Source of the DNA: an uncultured Tenacibaculum sp.
Lineage (GTDB): Bacteria; Bacteroidota; Bacteroidia; Flavobacteriales; Flavobacteriaceae
Direction: 5' to 3'
Assembly (NCBI RefSeq): GCF_947494125.1
Contig: NZ_CANLTU010000001.1
Span: forward strand, 496,001 to 560,000
Length of the DNA stretch: 64,000 nucleotides
In this document: piece after piece, positions 51,944 through 61,932 of the stretch
Layout of the letters: every line of letters starts with the position of its first letter
How positions within the stretch are numbered: position 1 is the first letter of the stretch
Notes under the pieces: generated by a model
What the model saw: only the letters and a program-made list of their open reading frames with translations
Databases searched by the model: none
What the model was told of the DNA's origin: nothing
Translations under genes and position numbers: made by a program

Positions 51944-53698
51944 TTATTCTTTTAGATCTAATTTAATACTTAATTCTTCTAATTGCGCATCGTTTAAGCT
52001 AGCAGGAGCATCAATCATAACATCGCGTCCTGAATTGTTTTTAGGAAAAGCAATAAAATCACGAATCGTTTCTTGTCCGCCTAAAATAGCAACTAGTCTA
52101 TCTAATCCAAATGCTAAACCTCCATGTGGTGGTGCACCGTATTCAAAAGCGTCCATTAAGAATCCGAATTGCTCTTTAGCTTCTTCTTCGGTAAAACCTA
52201 AATGCTTAAACATAATAGCTTGCGTTTCCTTATCGTGTATACGAATAGAACCTCCACCAATTTCGTTACCATTTAAAACTAAATCGTATGCATTTGCTTT
52301 TACAGCACCTGGGTCTGTATCTAACAATTCTAATTGCCCTGGTTTAGGCGAGGTAAACGGGTGGTGCATTGCGTGGTAATGCCCAGTTTCTTCATCTAAT
52401 TCTAATAAAGGGAAATCAATTACCCATAATGGAGCAAACTCATTAGGCTTACGTAAACCTAAACGTTCTGCCATTTCCATACGTAATGCAGATAATTGCG
52501 CACGTACTTTAGTAGTATTTCCTGATAATATACAGATTAAATCTCCTGGCTTAGCACCAGTTTTTTCTGCCCATTTTGCTAAATCTTCTTGATCGTAAAA
52601 TTTATCTACAGACGATTTGAACGAACCATCTTCGTTACATTTTACATAAACCATTCCTAAAGCTCCTACTTGTGGACGCTTTACCCAGTCTATTAATTTA
52701 TCTATTTCTTTACGAGTGTATGATGCTCCACCAGGAACAGCAATACCCACAACCAATTCAGCATCGTTAAATACTTTGAATTCTTTTTGTTGTGCTACGT
52801 CGTTTAATTCACCGAATTCCATTCCAAAACGAATATCTGGCTTGTCATTTCCGTACAAACGCATGGCATCGTCAAATAACATTCTTGGGAATTTATCAAC
52901 CTCAACACCATTAATTTCTTTTAATAAGTGGCGAGTCATTCCTTCGAAAATCTCTAAAATATCTTCTTGCTCTACAAAAGCCATTTCACAGTCTATCTGT
53001 GTAAATTCTGGTTGACGATCGGCACGTAAATCTTCATCTCTAAAACACTTTACAATTTGAAAGTATTTATCCATTCCACCAACCATTAATAATTGCTTGA
53101 ATGTTTGAGGCGATTGTGGTAATGCGTAAAACTGACCAGCATTCATTCTTGATGGTACCAAGAAATCACGTGCTCCTTCTGGAGTTGACTTGATTAAATA
53201 TGGCGTTTCAACATCAATAAATCCTTTGTCAGATAAATATTTACGTACTTCCATAGATACCTTCGATCTAAAAATCAAACTATCTTTTACAGGATTACGA
53301 CGAATATCTAAATAACGATATTTCATACGAATATCTTCACCACCATCTGTTTCATCTTCAATTGTAAAAGGTGGTAATTTAGCTTCGTTTAATACTTCTA
53401 AATTGGTAACTAAAACTTCAATATCTCCAGTAGGAATATTAGCATTTTTAGACTGACGCTCGATAACCGTACCTGTTACTTGAACAACAAACTCACGACC
53501 TAATGTTTTGGCTTTGTCCATTAATTCTTTAGAAGTACGTTCTTCATCAAAAATTAATTGTGTAATTCCATAACGATCACGTAAATCTACCCAGATCATA
53601 AAACCTTTATCACGTGATTTTTGTACCCAACCAGAAAGGGTTACTTCAGTATTAATGTGCGAAGCTCTTAATTCGCCACAAGTATGCGTTCTGTACAT
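51944..53698 (-). CDS. aspS: Aspartate--tRNA ligase
   Basis: This 584-aa class II enzyme charges tRNA-Asp. It has an N-terminal OB-fold anticodon-binding domain (about residues 1-105), the motif 2 [19 protein letters not shown] (about residues 214-232), the GAD insert domain (about 285-415) that marks bacterial AspRS, and motif 3 [16 protein letters not shown] (about 535-550). Full length and single copy. A -7 element TAATTTTG lies 19 bp upstream. Confidence 0.96.
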   Translation of the reverse strand: MYRTHTCGELRASHINTEVTLSGWVQKSRDKGFMIWVDLRDRYGITQLIFDEERTSKELMDKAKTLGREFVVQVTGTVIERQSKNANIPTGDIEVLVTNLEVLNEAKLPPFTIEDETDGGEDIRMKYRYLDIRRNPVKDSLIFRSKVSMEVRKYLSDKGFIDVETPYLIKSTPEGARDFLVPSRMNAGQFYALPQSPQTFKQLLMVGGMDKYFQIVKCFRDEDLRADRQPEFTQIDCEMAFVEQEDILEIFEGMTRHLLKEINGVEVDKFPRMLFDDAMRLYGNDKPDIRFGMEFGELNDVAQQKEFKVFNDAELVVGIAVPGGASYTRKEIDKLIDWVKRPQVGALGMVYVKCNEDGSFKSSVDKFYDQEDLAKWAEKTGAKPGDLICILSGNTTKVRAQLSALRMEMAERLGLRKPNEFAPLWVIDFPLLELDEETGHYHAMHHPFTSPKPGQLELLDTDPGAVKANAYDLVLNGNEIGGGSIRIHDKETQAIMFKHLGFTEEEAKEQFGFLMDAFEYGAPPHGGLAFGLDRLVAILGGQETIRDFIAFPKNNSGRDVMIDAPASLNDAQLEELSIKLDLKE

Positions 53699-53717
53699 TT
53701 CTTGAAATTTTGAGGTG

Positions 53718-53725
53718 CAAAATTA
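53718..53725 (-). promoter_or_regulatory. -7 promoter element of aspS
   Basis: TAATTTTG on the minus strand, 19 bp before the ATG, matches TAnnTTTG. Confidence 0.45.
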
Positions 53726-53849
53726 AGGATAAATGTTAGGAACTTAAAAATTACGAATACATAGTTTTATAAGAAACAAACCTATTTTTAAAAAATATGA
53801 ATAAAGAAGTAAATCTATTATTTATTTTAGCACAGCTTAATTAAAGAAA

Positions 53850-54548
53850 ATGACAAAACAACTTAACTATATAATCCTTGCCATTGCAGTTTTAGTATTC
53901 TTATTACTCCAATTACCTTATTTTGCTATAGCTCAATATCCTTTTCGATTGTTAGGAACTTGGTTTCATGAAATGGGGCATGGGCTTACAGCTATTTGTG
54001 TTGGAGGAAGTTTTAAATATTTAGAAATATATGAGAACGGAGGAGGAGTTGCTTATTATACATTAAGCAATGCATTTATGCCCATTTCTATAGGGAATGC
54101 AATTGTAGCACTAGGAGGTTTGTTGGGGCCGGCAATAGCAGGTGCCGTATTAATAGCCGGAGCAAAATACACCAAGAGTGCAAGCATCTTATTACGGTTC
54201 TTAATAGGAATGATTGTACTTTCTTTAATTGTATGGATACGCTCGTATTGGGGTGTTATTATATTAGGAGCCTTTGCAGTCCTTTTTATAATCATCACTT
54301 TTCTAAAAAATAAAAAAATAGAAGTAGGTACCTTATTGTTTTTAGGAATGCAATCAGTTTTAAGTAGTTACCTACAGTTAAACTATTTGTTTACCAAACA
54401 GTTTGTACGAGGAGGGCAAGTACAAAATTCAGATACACAAGCCATTGCCGAAAACACTTTTGGCACCTATTGGATGTGGGCTTTAATAGTAATAGCTATT
54501 AGTTTTTATATTGTACTTAAAAGCATTCGTTTCTATTTTAGAAAGTAA
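53850..54548 (+). CDS. M50 family metallopeptidase-like membrane protein
   Basis: This 232-aa membrane protein has the zinc-binding HEMGH at residues 40-44, within a hydrophobic helix (LLGTWFHEMGHGLTAICVGG), and about five further membrane helices. The sequence NGGGVAYYTL and LGGLLGPAIAGAVLI fit the M50B peptidase group of DUF3267/YugP-like proteins. It should be an intramembrane protease or an inactive relative; the distal zinc ligand (Asp in most M50) is not clear from the sequence. It is followed by a weak terminator and the hopJ gene. Confidence 0.82.
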   Translation: MTKQLNYIILAIAVLVFLLLQLPYFAIAQYPFRLLGTWFHEMGHGLTAICVGGSFKYLEIYENGGGVAYYTLSNAFMPISIGNAIVALGGLLGPAIAGAVLIAGAKYTKSASILLRFLIGMIVLSLIVWIRSYWGVIILGAFAVLFIIITFLKNKKIEVGTLLFLGMQSVLSSYLQLNYLFTKQFVRGGQVQNSDTQAIAENTFGTYWMWALIVIAISFYIVLKSIRFYFRK

Positions 54549-54576
54549 CAATAAAGAGAAGTCTGTTTAAAATTAT

Positions 54577-54606
54577 AGTTCCTTCGTTTTTCAAGGAATC
54601 TTTTTA
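54577..54606 (+). terminator. Weak terminator after the M50 gene
   Basis: AGTTCCTT and AAGGAATC pair around an 8-nt loop and are followed by TTTTT. The stem is only 6-7 bp. Confidence 0.4.
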
Positions 54607-54625
54607 TTCTTTTGCAGCAAAAGAA
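54607..54625 (+). promoter_or_regulatory. Hairpin 6 bp before the hopJ start codon
   Basis: TTCTTTTG-CAG-CAAAAGAA is a perfect inverted repeat with 8-bp arms and 3-nt loop. It would occupy the ribosome binding region of the gene at 54632. Confidence 0.45.
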
Positions 54626-54631
54626 TTTAAA

Positions 54632-54982
54632 ATGACCTTAGCAGACTTTACGCATAAATTAAAAACAACACCAACAGCTATTATTTTTACTGAAACTATG
54701 GCAATTATAGAAAGCTTGTATGAATTTACACCTTCAGCTTTTAAAAATGGAAACCTACAGAATAGTGCTACCGAAAATTTAGGTTCTTGTAAAGTATTTG
54801 CTTTTGCTATAAAACAACAACTTACAAAAGAGGAAACTTTGGCGTGCTTTGGTCAGTATTATTTCAAAGATGCACTAGAAAATCCTAACGGAACAGACCA
54901 TCAAAACATTCGAAACTTTATGCAAACTGGTTTTGAAGGATTGGTTTTTGAGCAAGAAGTACTAGTTGAGAAAGAATTATAA
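54632..54982 (+). CDS. HopJ family protein (type III effector-like name)
   Basis: This 116-aa soluble protein matches the HopJ family, with SAFKNGNLQNSATENLGSCKVFAFA (about residues 33-57) and FGQYYKDALENPNGTDHQNIRNFM-like segments. The family name comes from a Pseudomonas syringae effector, but members are widespread in bacteria with no type III secretion, and there is none here, so an effector function should not be assumed. The true function is unknown. It is followed by a non-coding repeat array. Confidence 0.8.
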   Translation: MTLADFTHKLKTTPTAIIFTETMAIIESLYEFTPSAFKNGNLQNSATENLGSCKVFAFAIKQQLTKEETLACFGQYYFKDALENPNGTDHQNIRNFMQTGFEGLVFEQEVLVEKEL

Positions 54983-55017
54983 CTTAAAAACTTCAGAATA
55001 AACATTCAAAACTCTTA

Positions 55018-55263
55018 GCATCTATCAACGAATCAGCAGGGAACTTTTGTTGTTGTACGAAATCGTCAGCGAACTTCGGGGAAGCTATTGTTTTTACACG
55101 AAAGCACCAACGAACTTCGCTGATAGTTTTGTTTTTACGCGAAAGCATCAGCGAGCTTCGCTGACGCTTTTGTTTTTGTGAGAAAGCATCAGCGAGCTTC
55201 GCTGACGGTTTCGTGCTTATAAGAAAGTGTCACCACGTCGTGTTCAAAGAATCTTTTTCTTTA
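55018..55263. repeat. Tandem array of 41-bp hairpin repeats
   Basis: Units start at 55018, 55059, 55100, 55141, 55182 and 55223, exactly 41 bp apart. The two best (55141 and 55182) share GAAAGCATCAGCGAGCTTCG, and the earlier two are near-copies; the first and last are degenerate. Each unit is a hairpin (AAAGCNTCAGCGA, GCT loop, TCGCTGACGCTTT) followed by a T-rich spacer. The array is GC-richer than its surroundings and has no open frame, since 41 is not a multiple of three. Confidence 0.85.
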
Positions 55264-55279
55264 GATTACTTGAACACGA
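55238..55279. repeat. Long inverted repeat before the M28 peptidase gene
   Basis: TCGTGTTCAA (55238-55247) and TTGAACACGA (55270-55279) are exact inverse copies, and the stem can extend inward with AGAATC/GATTAC with few mismatches. It begins at the degenerate end of the 41-bp array and lies 38 bp before the ATG at 55318. Confidence 0.7.
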
Positions 55280-55317
55280 GAATTTGATGTATTTTTAAAC
55301 TTTTTTAAAAAATAGTT

Positions 55318-57072
55318 ATGTTTAAAAATATACTTTTAGTCATGGTATTTGCTATAACTGTTATAGCATGTAAGCAAGAGAAAGAAATTCAAGCGTTAAA
55401 GCCTGCAAATTATTTCGATGTTCTTAATAAAGAATTTACAGGAGATTTAGCCTACGAAACAACATCGTTTGTAGAAAAATATTGGCGTGTTGTTGGGAAT
55501 ACAGGTTTTAATAAAAGTGTATATAAAATAGCTGAAGAATTAGAAAAGTCTGGATTTATTATAGAAGAAAAAGCCACGAGTAACGATTCTTTAACCTATA
55601 GAATAGAAAAAAGACCCTTAGAGAAACCTACTTGGGAATCTGTTAATGCTTCGGTAAAAATAGTTGGAGATAGCACAACATTATTGCAGCATAACACCAA
55701 CAGAAATATGATTGCTTTAAATTCTTATAGCACCCCTAAAGAAGGGATAACCGCTGAGGTAGTTTATGTAAAGGATTTAAAGAAGTTGAAAACTTTAGAT
55801 ATAAAAGGTAAAATTGTTTTTGCAGAAACAAGTCCGTATAGAATTTTTAATCAGGCAATTGTAAAAAGTGGAGCTGCTGGATTAATTACCTATAGCAACC
55901 CTAAATACTTACAGCCAGAAAAAAACACCACTTCTATTCAGTTTCGTTCAATTCCATTAAATGAAAAAGTAAAATCATGGGCAATAGCCATGTCATACGA
56001 AGCAAAAGAAAAATTAAAAGCTACGTTGAAGGTAGGTAAAGTTGTTTTAAATGTAAAAATTGAAACGAATATTTACCCGTCAGAAGAGCTAACGATTGTT
56101 GCTGATATTAAAGGGAATACATATCCTAAAGAGCGATTGGTTTTTAGTGCACACATACAAGAACCAGGGGCAAACGACAATGCCACTGGTGTTGGAGTTG
56201 CTTTAGAAATGGCTACACTTACAGCAAAACTGAAAGAGCAAAAAAGATTTGCGCCTAATAGAACCTTAACTTTTTTATGGGGAGATGAAATTGTTTCTAC
56301 CAACCGATATGTAAAAGAAGATAGTATAAGAGCCAAAGATATTAAATGGGGAATCTCTCTAGATATGGTAGGAGAAGACACTGAGAAAACTGGTGGGACT
56401 TTTTTAATTGAAAAAATGCCAGATCCAAGTGCTATTTGGACTAGAGGAAATGACAAGCATACAGAATGGGGAGGGCAAAAAATGAAGTTGAGCCAAATGA
56501 AACCTCATTATTTAAATGACTTTTTAATAAATAAGTTTAAAGAGCAAGGAAAACATGCAAATTGGGTAGTGAATACCAATCCTTTTGAAGGAGGAAGTGA
56601 TCATGTGCCGTTTTTAAAAGCAAACATTCCGAGTGTTTTATTTTGGCATTTTACAGATCAGTTTTACCATACTGATAATGACCGTATAGATAAAGTATCA
56701 AAAACAACTTTGAAAAACGTTGGAGTAGCTTCGTTGGCTTCTGCTTATTCATTAGTTAATGCTGATGAGAAAACAGCCAATTCAATTTTAAAAGACATTG
56801 AGAAAGCTGCTATTGCTAGATTAAAAGAAGAACAAAAACAAAGTAAACTAGCCTTAAGCAAAGGAGATTCATTACAAACCCAAACAGCAATTATTACTGC
56901 ATGGAACGATTGGTACTTGAAAACAGCAATAACAACCCAAGATATTCTAAAAGATAACGGGGCTTTTAATTCTGAAGTTAAAAATACTCAAAAAGTAATA
57001 GACTCAGTAGCTTCAAAAATTATAGGGGGTCTTGTTAAAAAGAATTCGTCTTTAACTTCTGAAAATAAATAG
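55318..57072 (+). CDS. M28 family aminopeptidase-like lipoprotein with PA domain
   Basis: This 584-aa lipoprotein (Cys near residue 17, VIACKQEK) has a protease-associated insert (about residues 110-240) and an M28 zinc peptidase domain. Metal ligands appear as His279, Asp287, Asp349 and His451. The HxD motif next to His279 reads HIQ (Gln281 in place of the catalytic-centre Asp), and the EE pair reads Asp323-Glu324. These substitutions could lower or change activity. It should act in the periplasm or at the surface on peptides. Its last 38 bp overlap the convergent AGCS transporter gene. Confidence 0.85.
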   Translation: MFKNILLVMVFAITVIACKQEKEIQALKPANYFDVLNKEFTGDLAYETTSFVEKYWRVVGNTGFNKSVYKIAEELEKSGFIIEEKATSNDSLTYRIEKRPLEKPTWESVNASVKIVGDSTTLLQHNTNRNMIALNSYSTPKEGITAEVVYVKDLKKLKTLDIKGKIVFAETSPYRIFNQAIVKSGAAGLITYSNPKYLQPEKNTTSIQFRSIPLNEKVKSWAIAMSYEAKEKLKATLKVGKVVLNVKIETNIYPSEELTIVADIKGNTYPKERLVFSAHIQEPGANDNATGVGVALEMATLTAKLKEQKRFAPNRTLTFLWGDEIVSTNRYVKEDSIRAKDIKWGISLDMVGEDTEKTGGTFLIEKMPDPSAIWTRGNDKHTEWGGQKMKLSQMKPHYLNDFLINKFKEQGKHANWVVNTNPFEGGSDHVPFLKANIPSVLFWHFTDQFYHTDNDRIDKVSKTTLKNVGVASLASAYSLVNADEKTANSILKDIEKAAIARLKEEQKQSKLALSKGDSLQTQTAIITAWNDWYLKTAITTQDILKDNGAFNSEVKNTQKVIDSVASKIIGGLVKKNSSLTSENK

Positions 57073-58399
57073 TAGCCGCTTTTTTAACTTTTGGAGCTAA
57101 GATTAATGTTGAAATAACGGTTGGAATAGCCATTAAAGCATAGGCACTGTCCATTAAATTAATTACAAAATCTAATTTAATAACAGAGGCTATTACAATT
57201 ACAAACACATAAATATAATTGTAGTATTTCCCAATTTTAGTACTAGTTAAATAACTTAAACAACTATAACCATAGAAAGAATAGGTAAATAAGGTTGAGA
57301 AAGCGAATATTAATACACAAATGGTTAAAATAACACTACCAGAATTATAAGGCAGTACAGAATCAAAAGCAGCCAATGTCATGGTAATTCCGTTACCTTC
57401 AAAACCTTTCCATATACCAGAGGCTAAAATTGCTAGGGCAGTTAAGGTACATACCAATAAGGTATCAATTGCTGGTCCCAGCATCGCAACCAAACCTTCA
57501 CGGATTGGTTCTTTTGTTTTAGCAGTACCGTGCATCATAGGTGCGGTTCCTAAACCAGCTTCATTAGAAAAAGCTGCTCTTCTTACACCAGTAATAATTA
57601 GTGCTCCTAAAGCACCTCCTAATACCGATTTCCCTGTAAAAGCATCGGTAAAGATTAATGAGAATATCGATGGAACTTCTTCTATTTTTAAAAATAGAAT
57701 ACATAAAACCGTTACTAAATAAATAACGACCATTATAGGAACTAGCTTTCCTGCTACTTTTCCAATTCTTTTAATTCCACCAAAAATTACTAAGGATACA
57801 ATAATAGCTATTGAAATTCCTAATAATAATTTAGCAGAAAACTCATTGGATTTATGTACGTTAAAAACATCTACCAGTGTTTGTGTTAATTGGTTTGCTT
57901 GAAAGGCAGGGAGTGTACCTGCTAAACCAGCGGTAGCAAAAAAGACTGCTAAAGGCTTCCATTTTTTTCCTAAACCTTCAGTAATAACATACATAGGGCC
58001 TCCTTTTACATTACCATCTTCATCTTTACCACGATACATTACAGCTAAGCTACAGGTAAAAAACTTGGTAGCCATACCCACAAAAGCACTTACCCACATC
58101 CAAAAAATAGCCCCAGGACCACCAGTTGCAATGGCAATGGCAACACCACTTATATTACCCATACCTACAGTAGCTGCTATGGCAGATGACAAGGCTTCGT
58201 AATGTGATAAATCTCCAGGAGAATCGTGTTTGTCGTATTTACCTCTTAAAACAGCAATAGCATGACCAACATATCGAAACGGAACTAATCCAGAGTAGAT
58301 AAATAAATATAACCCTCCACCAATTAGTAATATTAATAAAGGAATTCCCCAAATCCAAGAAGAAAATTGGGCAACTAAACTCTGAATGTCTGACAGCAT
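57035..58399 (-). CDS. Alanine/glycine:cation symporter family protein (AGCS)
   Basis: This 454-aa membrane protein has about eleven helices and belongs to the AGCS family, which imports small neutral amino acids with sodium. Family landmarks are GNISGVAIAIATGGPGAIFWMWVSAFVGMATKF (about residues 77-109) and AAFSNEAGLGTAPMMHGTA (about residues 270-288). The exact substrate (alanine, glycine or other) is not determined by the sequence. The 3' end overlaps the M28 gene by 38 bp on the opposite strand; the upstream gene is 104 bp away, across a terminator. Confidence 0.93.
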   Translation of the reverse strand: MLSDIQSLVAQFSSWIWGIPLLILLIGGGLYLFIYSGLVPFRYVGHAIAVLRGKYDKHDSPGDLSHYEALSSAIAATVGMGNISGVAIAIATGGPGAIFWMWVSAFVGMATKFFTCSLAVMYRGKDEDGNVKGGPMYVITEGLGKKWKPLAVFFATAGLAGTLPAFQANQLTQTLVDVFNVHKSNEFSAKLLLGISIAIIVSLVIFGGIKRIGKVAGKLVPIMVVIYLVTVLCILFLKIEEVPSIFSLIFTDAFTGKSVLGGALGALIITGVRRAAFSNEAGLGTAPMMHGTAKTKEPIREGLVAMLGPAIDTLLVCTLTALAILASGIWKGFEGNGITMTLAAFDSVLPYNSGSVILTICVLIFAFSTLFTYSFYGYSCLSYLTSTKIGKYYNYIYVFVIVIASVIKLDFVINLMDSAYALMAIPTVISTLILAPKVKKAATIYFQKLKTNSF

Positions 58400-58435
58400 A
58401 AAACTATTTTTGGCTAATGTACTAAAAGCGAGTGC

Positions 58436-58479
58436 AAAAAAAGAACGATACTGTTTTATTCACAAGTATCGTTCTTTTG
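58436..58479 (-). terminator. Terminator between the 131-aa gene and the AGCS gene
   Basis: AAAAAAAGAACGATACT pairs with AGTATCGTTCTTTT around GTTTTATTCACA. The stem is about 13 bp with a tract of A (T on the minus strand). Confidence 0.85.
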
Positions 58480-58503
58480 TTTTATTTTTTATTTGAAAAG
58501 TTC

Positions 58504-58899
58504 TTATTTAATAAGAATTCCCTTTTTCTCTAAAATATCAATATCTCTTAAAAATCCTTCTTGGATAGTTCCTTCTTGAAAGATAAAAGTTTTGTCGTGT
58601 AGTTGATTGTTTTCAAAAAAGCTAACTTGAAATCTATTGTCTAAAGTGAATAACTCAGGTTGCATAATTTCAAATTTAGAGAAAGAGTTGGCTGGTAAAA
58701 CATCAATCTTTCTGCGGAATAAAGAAGTGGTTTTTGTTTCAGAAAATCCTTGTGAAACAATTACAACCATCTCTATAGCCACGTCTTTTCTGTTAATGAT
58801 GTAAACTCCCCATTCATCACCATTATCTTGCTCGTTTTTTTCTAATACAATAGCTATCTCAACATTTTTAACTACTGGAATTTCAATATCTTTTCTCAT
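58504..58899 (-). CDS. Small conserved protein encoded next to pheS
   Basis: This 131-aa soluble protein (IPVVKNVEIAIVLEKNEQDNGDEWGVYIIN...) has no signal peptide or membrane helix and is rich in short beta strands. I recognise no domain. In related flavobacteria a gene at this position may be labelled as a phenylalanyl-tRNA synthetase subunit, but the protein has no synthetase motif and such a label would be wrong. It starts 74 bp after the pheS stop, with a hairpin (58918-58952) between. Confidence 0.65.
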   Translation of the reverse strand: MRKDIEIPVVKNVEIAIVLEKNEQDNGDEWGVYIINRKDVAIEMVVIVSQGFSETKTTSLFRRKIDVLPANSFSKFEIMQPELFTLDNRFQVSFFENNQLHDKTFIFQEGTIQEGFLRDIDILEKKGILIK

Positions 58900-58917
58900 T
58901 TGAGATTATTTTAAATG

Positions 58918-58952
58918 GAAAGACGAAAGTTTTTTAACGCTTTCGTCTTTTA
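58918..58952 (-). terminator. Hairpin downstream of pheS
   Basis: AAAGACGAAAG and CTTTCGTCTTTT pair around TTTTTTAACG, an 11-bp stem. It would end or reduce transcription from pheS into the next gene; the T-run on the minus strand is weak. Confidence 0.6.
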
Positions 58953-58972
58953 TTTTATGTAAATTCTTAAAA

Positions 58973-59992
58973 CTAAATAACAGATTTAAATTGCTCTAAG
59001 AAACGTTTGTCATTCTCGTAAAACATACGAATATCTGGTATTTGATACAATAACATAGCAATACGCTCAATACCCATTCCAAATGCATATCCAGAATATT
59101 TAGTAGGATCTATGTTTGCATTTTTTAATACGTTAGGATCTACCATACCACATCCCATAATTTCTAACCAACCTGTTCCTTTAGTAATTCTATAATCGGT
59201 TTCTGTTTCTAATCCCCAGTAAATATCTACTTCAGCACTTGGCTCAGTAAATGGGAAATACGATGGACGTAAACGGATTTTTGATTTACCAAACATCTCT
59301 TTGGTAAAGTATAATAACGTTTGTTTTAAATCGGCAAAAGAAACATCCGTGTCAATGTATAAACCTTCTACTTGGTGAAATATACAGTGAGCTCTTGCAG
59401 AAATATCTTCGTTTCTAAATACACGTCCTGGAGAAATTGTACGAATTGGAGGTTCGTTGTTTTCCATATAACGTACTTGTACCGATGAGGTATGTGTTCT
59501 TAATAAAGTATCAGGATTTTTATCAATAAAGAAAGTATCCTGCATGTCACGTGCTGGGTGATATTCTGGTAAATTTAATGCTGTAAAGTTATGCCAGTCA
59601 TCTTCAATTTCTGGACCTTCAGAAACAGTAAACCCGATACGATTAAAAACTTCAATGATTTGGTTTTTTACTAAAGATATTGGGTGACGAGAACCTAAGT
59701 TGATAGGTTCAGACGGGCGTGTTAAATCTCCGTAGATACCTTTTTCTTCAACAGCATTATCTAAAGCATCGTTTAATTCAGCAACTTTACCTTCGGCAGA
59801 TTTCTTTAAATTGTTTAATGCTTGACCAAAGTCTTTACGTAATTCAGCATCAACATTTTTAAATTCAGCAAATAAATCTTTTAACAAACCTTTACTTCCT
59901 AAATATTTAATTCTAAAAGTTTCTACTTCATCTTTAGTAGTAGCTTTAAAGGTTTGTACATCCCCAATAAGTTCTTTTACTTTATCTAACAT
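58973..59992 (-). CDS. pheS: Phenylalanine--tRNA ligase alpha subunit
   Basis: This 339-aa subunit, with PheT, charges tRNA-Phe. The N-terminal coiled coil (about 1-85) binds tRNA, and the catalytic part shows motif 1 (SLVKNQIIEVFNRIGF, about 105-120), motif 2 with PGRVFRNEDISARAHCIFHQVEGLYID (about 188-214) and motif 3 GYAFGMGIERIAMLLY (about 302-317). Full length. The pheT gene is not adjacent, as usual in this phylum. A -7 element TAAATTTG lies 22 bp upstream. Confidence 0.95.
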   Translation of the reverse strand: MLDKVKELIGDVQTFKATTKDEVETFRIKYLGSKGLLKDLFAEFKNVDAELRKDFGQALNNLKKSAEGKVAELNDALDNAVEEKGIYGDLTRPSEPINLGSRHPISLVKNQIIEVFNRIGFTVSEGPEIEDDWHNFTALNLPEYHPARDMQDTFFIDKNPDTLLRTHTSSVQVRYMENNEPPIRTISPGRVFRNEDISARAHCIFHQVEGLYIDTDVSFADLKQTLLYFTKEMFGKSKIRLRPSYFPFTEPSAEVDIYWGLETETDYRITKGTGWLEIMGCGMVDPNVLKNANIDPTKYSGYAFGMGIERIAMLLYQIPDIRMFYENDKRFLEQFKSVI

Positions 59993-60014
59993 AATCTTTC
60001 CAAAAGTTAAGCTG

Positions 60015-60022
60015 CAAATTTA
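60015..60022 (-). promoter_or_regulatory. -7 promoter element of pheS
   Basis: TAAATTTG on the minus strand matches TAnnTTTG and lies 22 bp before the ATG. Confidence 0.45.
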
Positions 60023-60125
60023 CGCTTTTTTGCGAAAAAATAACTGCTTTTTAAAGTGTTTGCGAAAACGTTGTAGAAATACCGAAAATAAAGCTATAAA
60101 TAGAAATTAACGAATTGTAAATTAA

Positions 60126-61523
<1,398 letters not shown>

Positions 61524-61548
61524 GAAAAGCACTTCTTATAAAAATAGT

Positions 61549-61583
61549 AAAAAGCCTCATAGAAATTTCTATGAGGCTTTTGT
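61549..61583. terminator. Bidirectional terminator between gdhA and the 108-aa gene
   Basis: AAAAAGCCTCATAGAAA / TTTCTATGAGGCTTTTG is a perfect hairpin with A and T tracts and serves both converging genes. Confidence 0.88.
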
Positions 61584-61605
61584 TTTATCTGAGATTTGTG
61601 ATTCC

Positions 61606-61932
61606 TTATTTACTCTTTATGGTTAAAGGAATTTTATAAATGTTGTTTGATGATTGTTTTATAGAGCTATAAACTTTTTTATAGTTTAATTTACTTTTTA
61701 CATAATCACAAATTTGTGTTTTTTTACAATCAACATTTAAGATAACAATCTCACCTTTGTTGTTAAGTGTAAATTCTACAATCGTTTTAACTTCATTGTT
61801 AATCGTAAAGTTCGGGCTTCCTAAAAGCGTAACGATTTTGGCTCTGATTTCTTTTTTGTTTGGATTCTCATTTGTTGAGAATGCCGAGGTACTAATTAAA
61901 GTAACAAATACTAATACTAATAACTTTTTCAT
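61606..61932 (-). CDS. Small secreted protein of unknown function
   Basis: This 108-aa protein has a signal peptide (about residues 1-19, STSAFST) and a short exported domain with the segments VEFTLNNKGEIVILNVDC and YKIPLTIKSK. The pattern of a GEIVIL strand followed by a C-terminal strand recalls a TonB-C-like or related small periplasmic domain, but I cannot assign a family. It has two Cys (in DCKKTQICDYV) that may form a disulfide. It is a single gene, convergent with gdhA and divergent from the EEP-family gene over 333 bp. Confidence 0.65.
   Translation of the reverse strand: MKKLLVLVFVTLISTSAFSTNENPNKKEIRAKIVTLLGSPNFTINNEVKTIVEFTLNNKGEIVILNVDCKKTQICDYVKSKLNYKKVYSSIKQSSNNIYKIPLTIKSK

Noticed and set aside
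54632..54982. hopJ as evidence of a type III secretion system
   Set aside because: No secretion genes are nearby, and the family is found in many bacteria without such a system.
55018..55263. The 41-bp repeats as a CRISPR array
   Set aside because: Repeats abut with no unique spacers of constant length, the units are degenerate at both ends and no cas genes are present.
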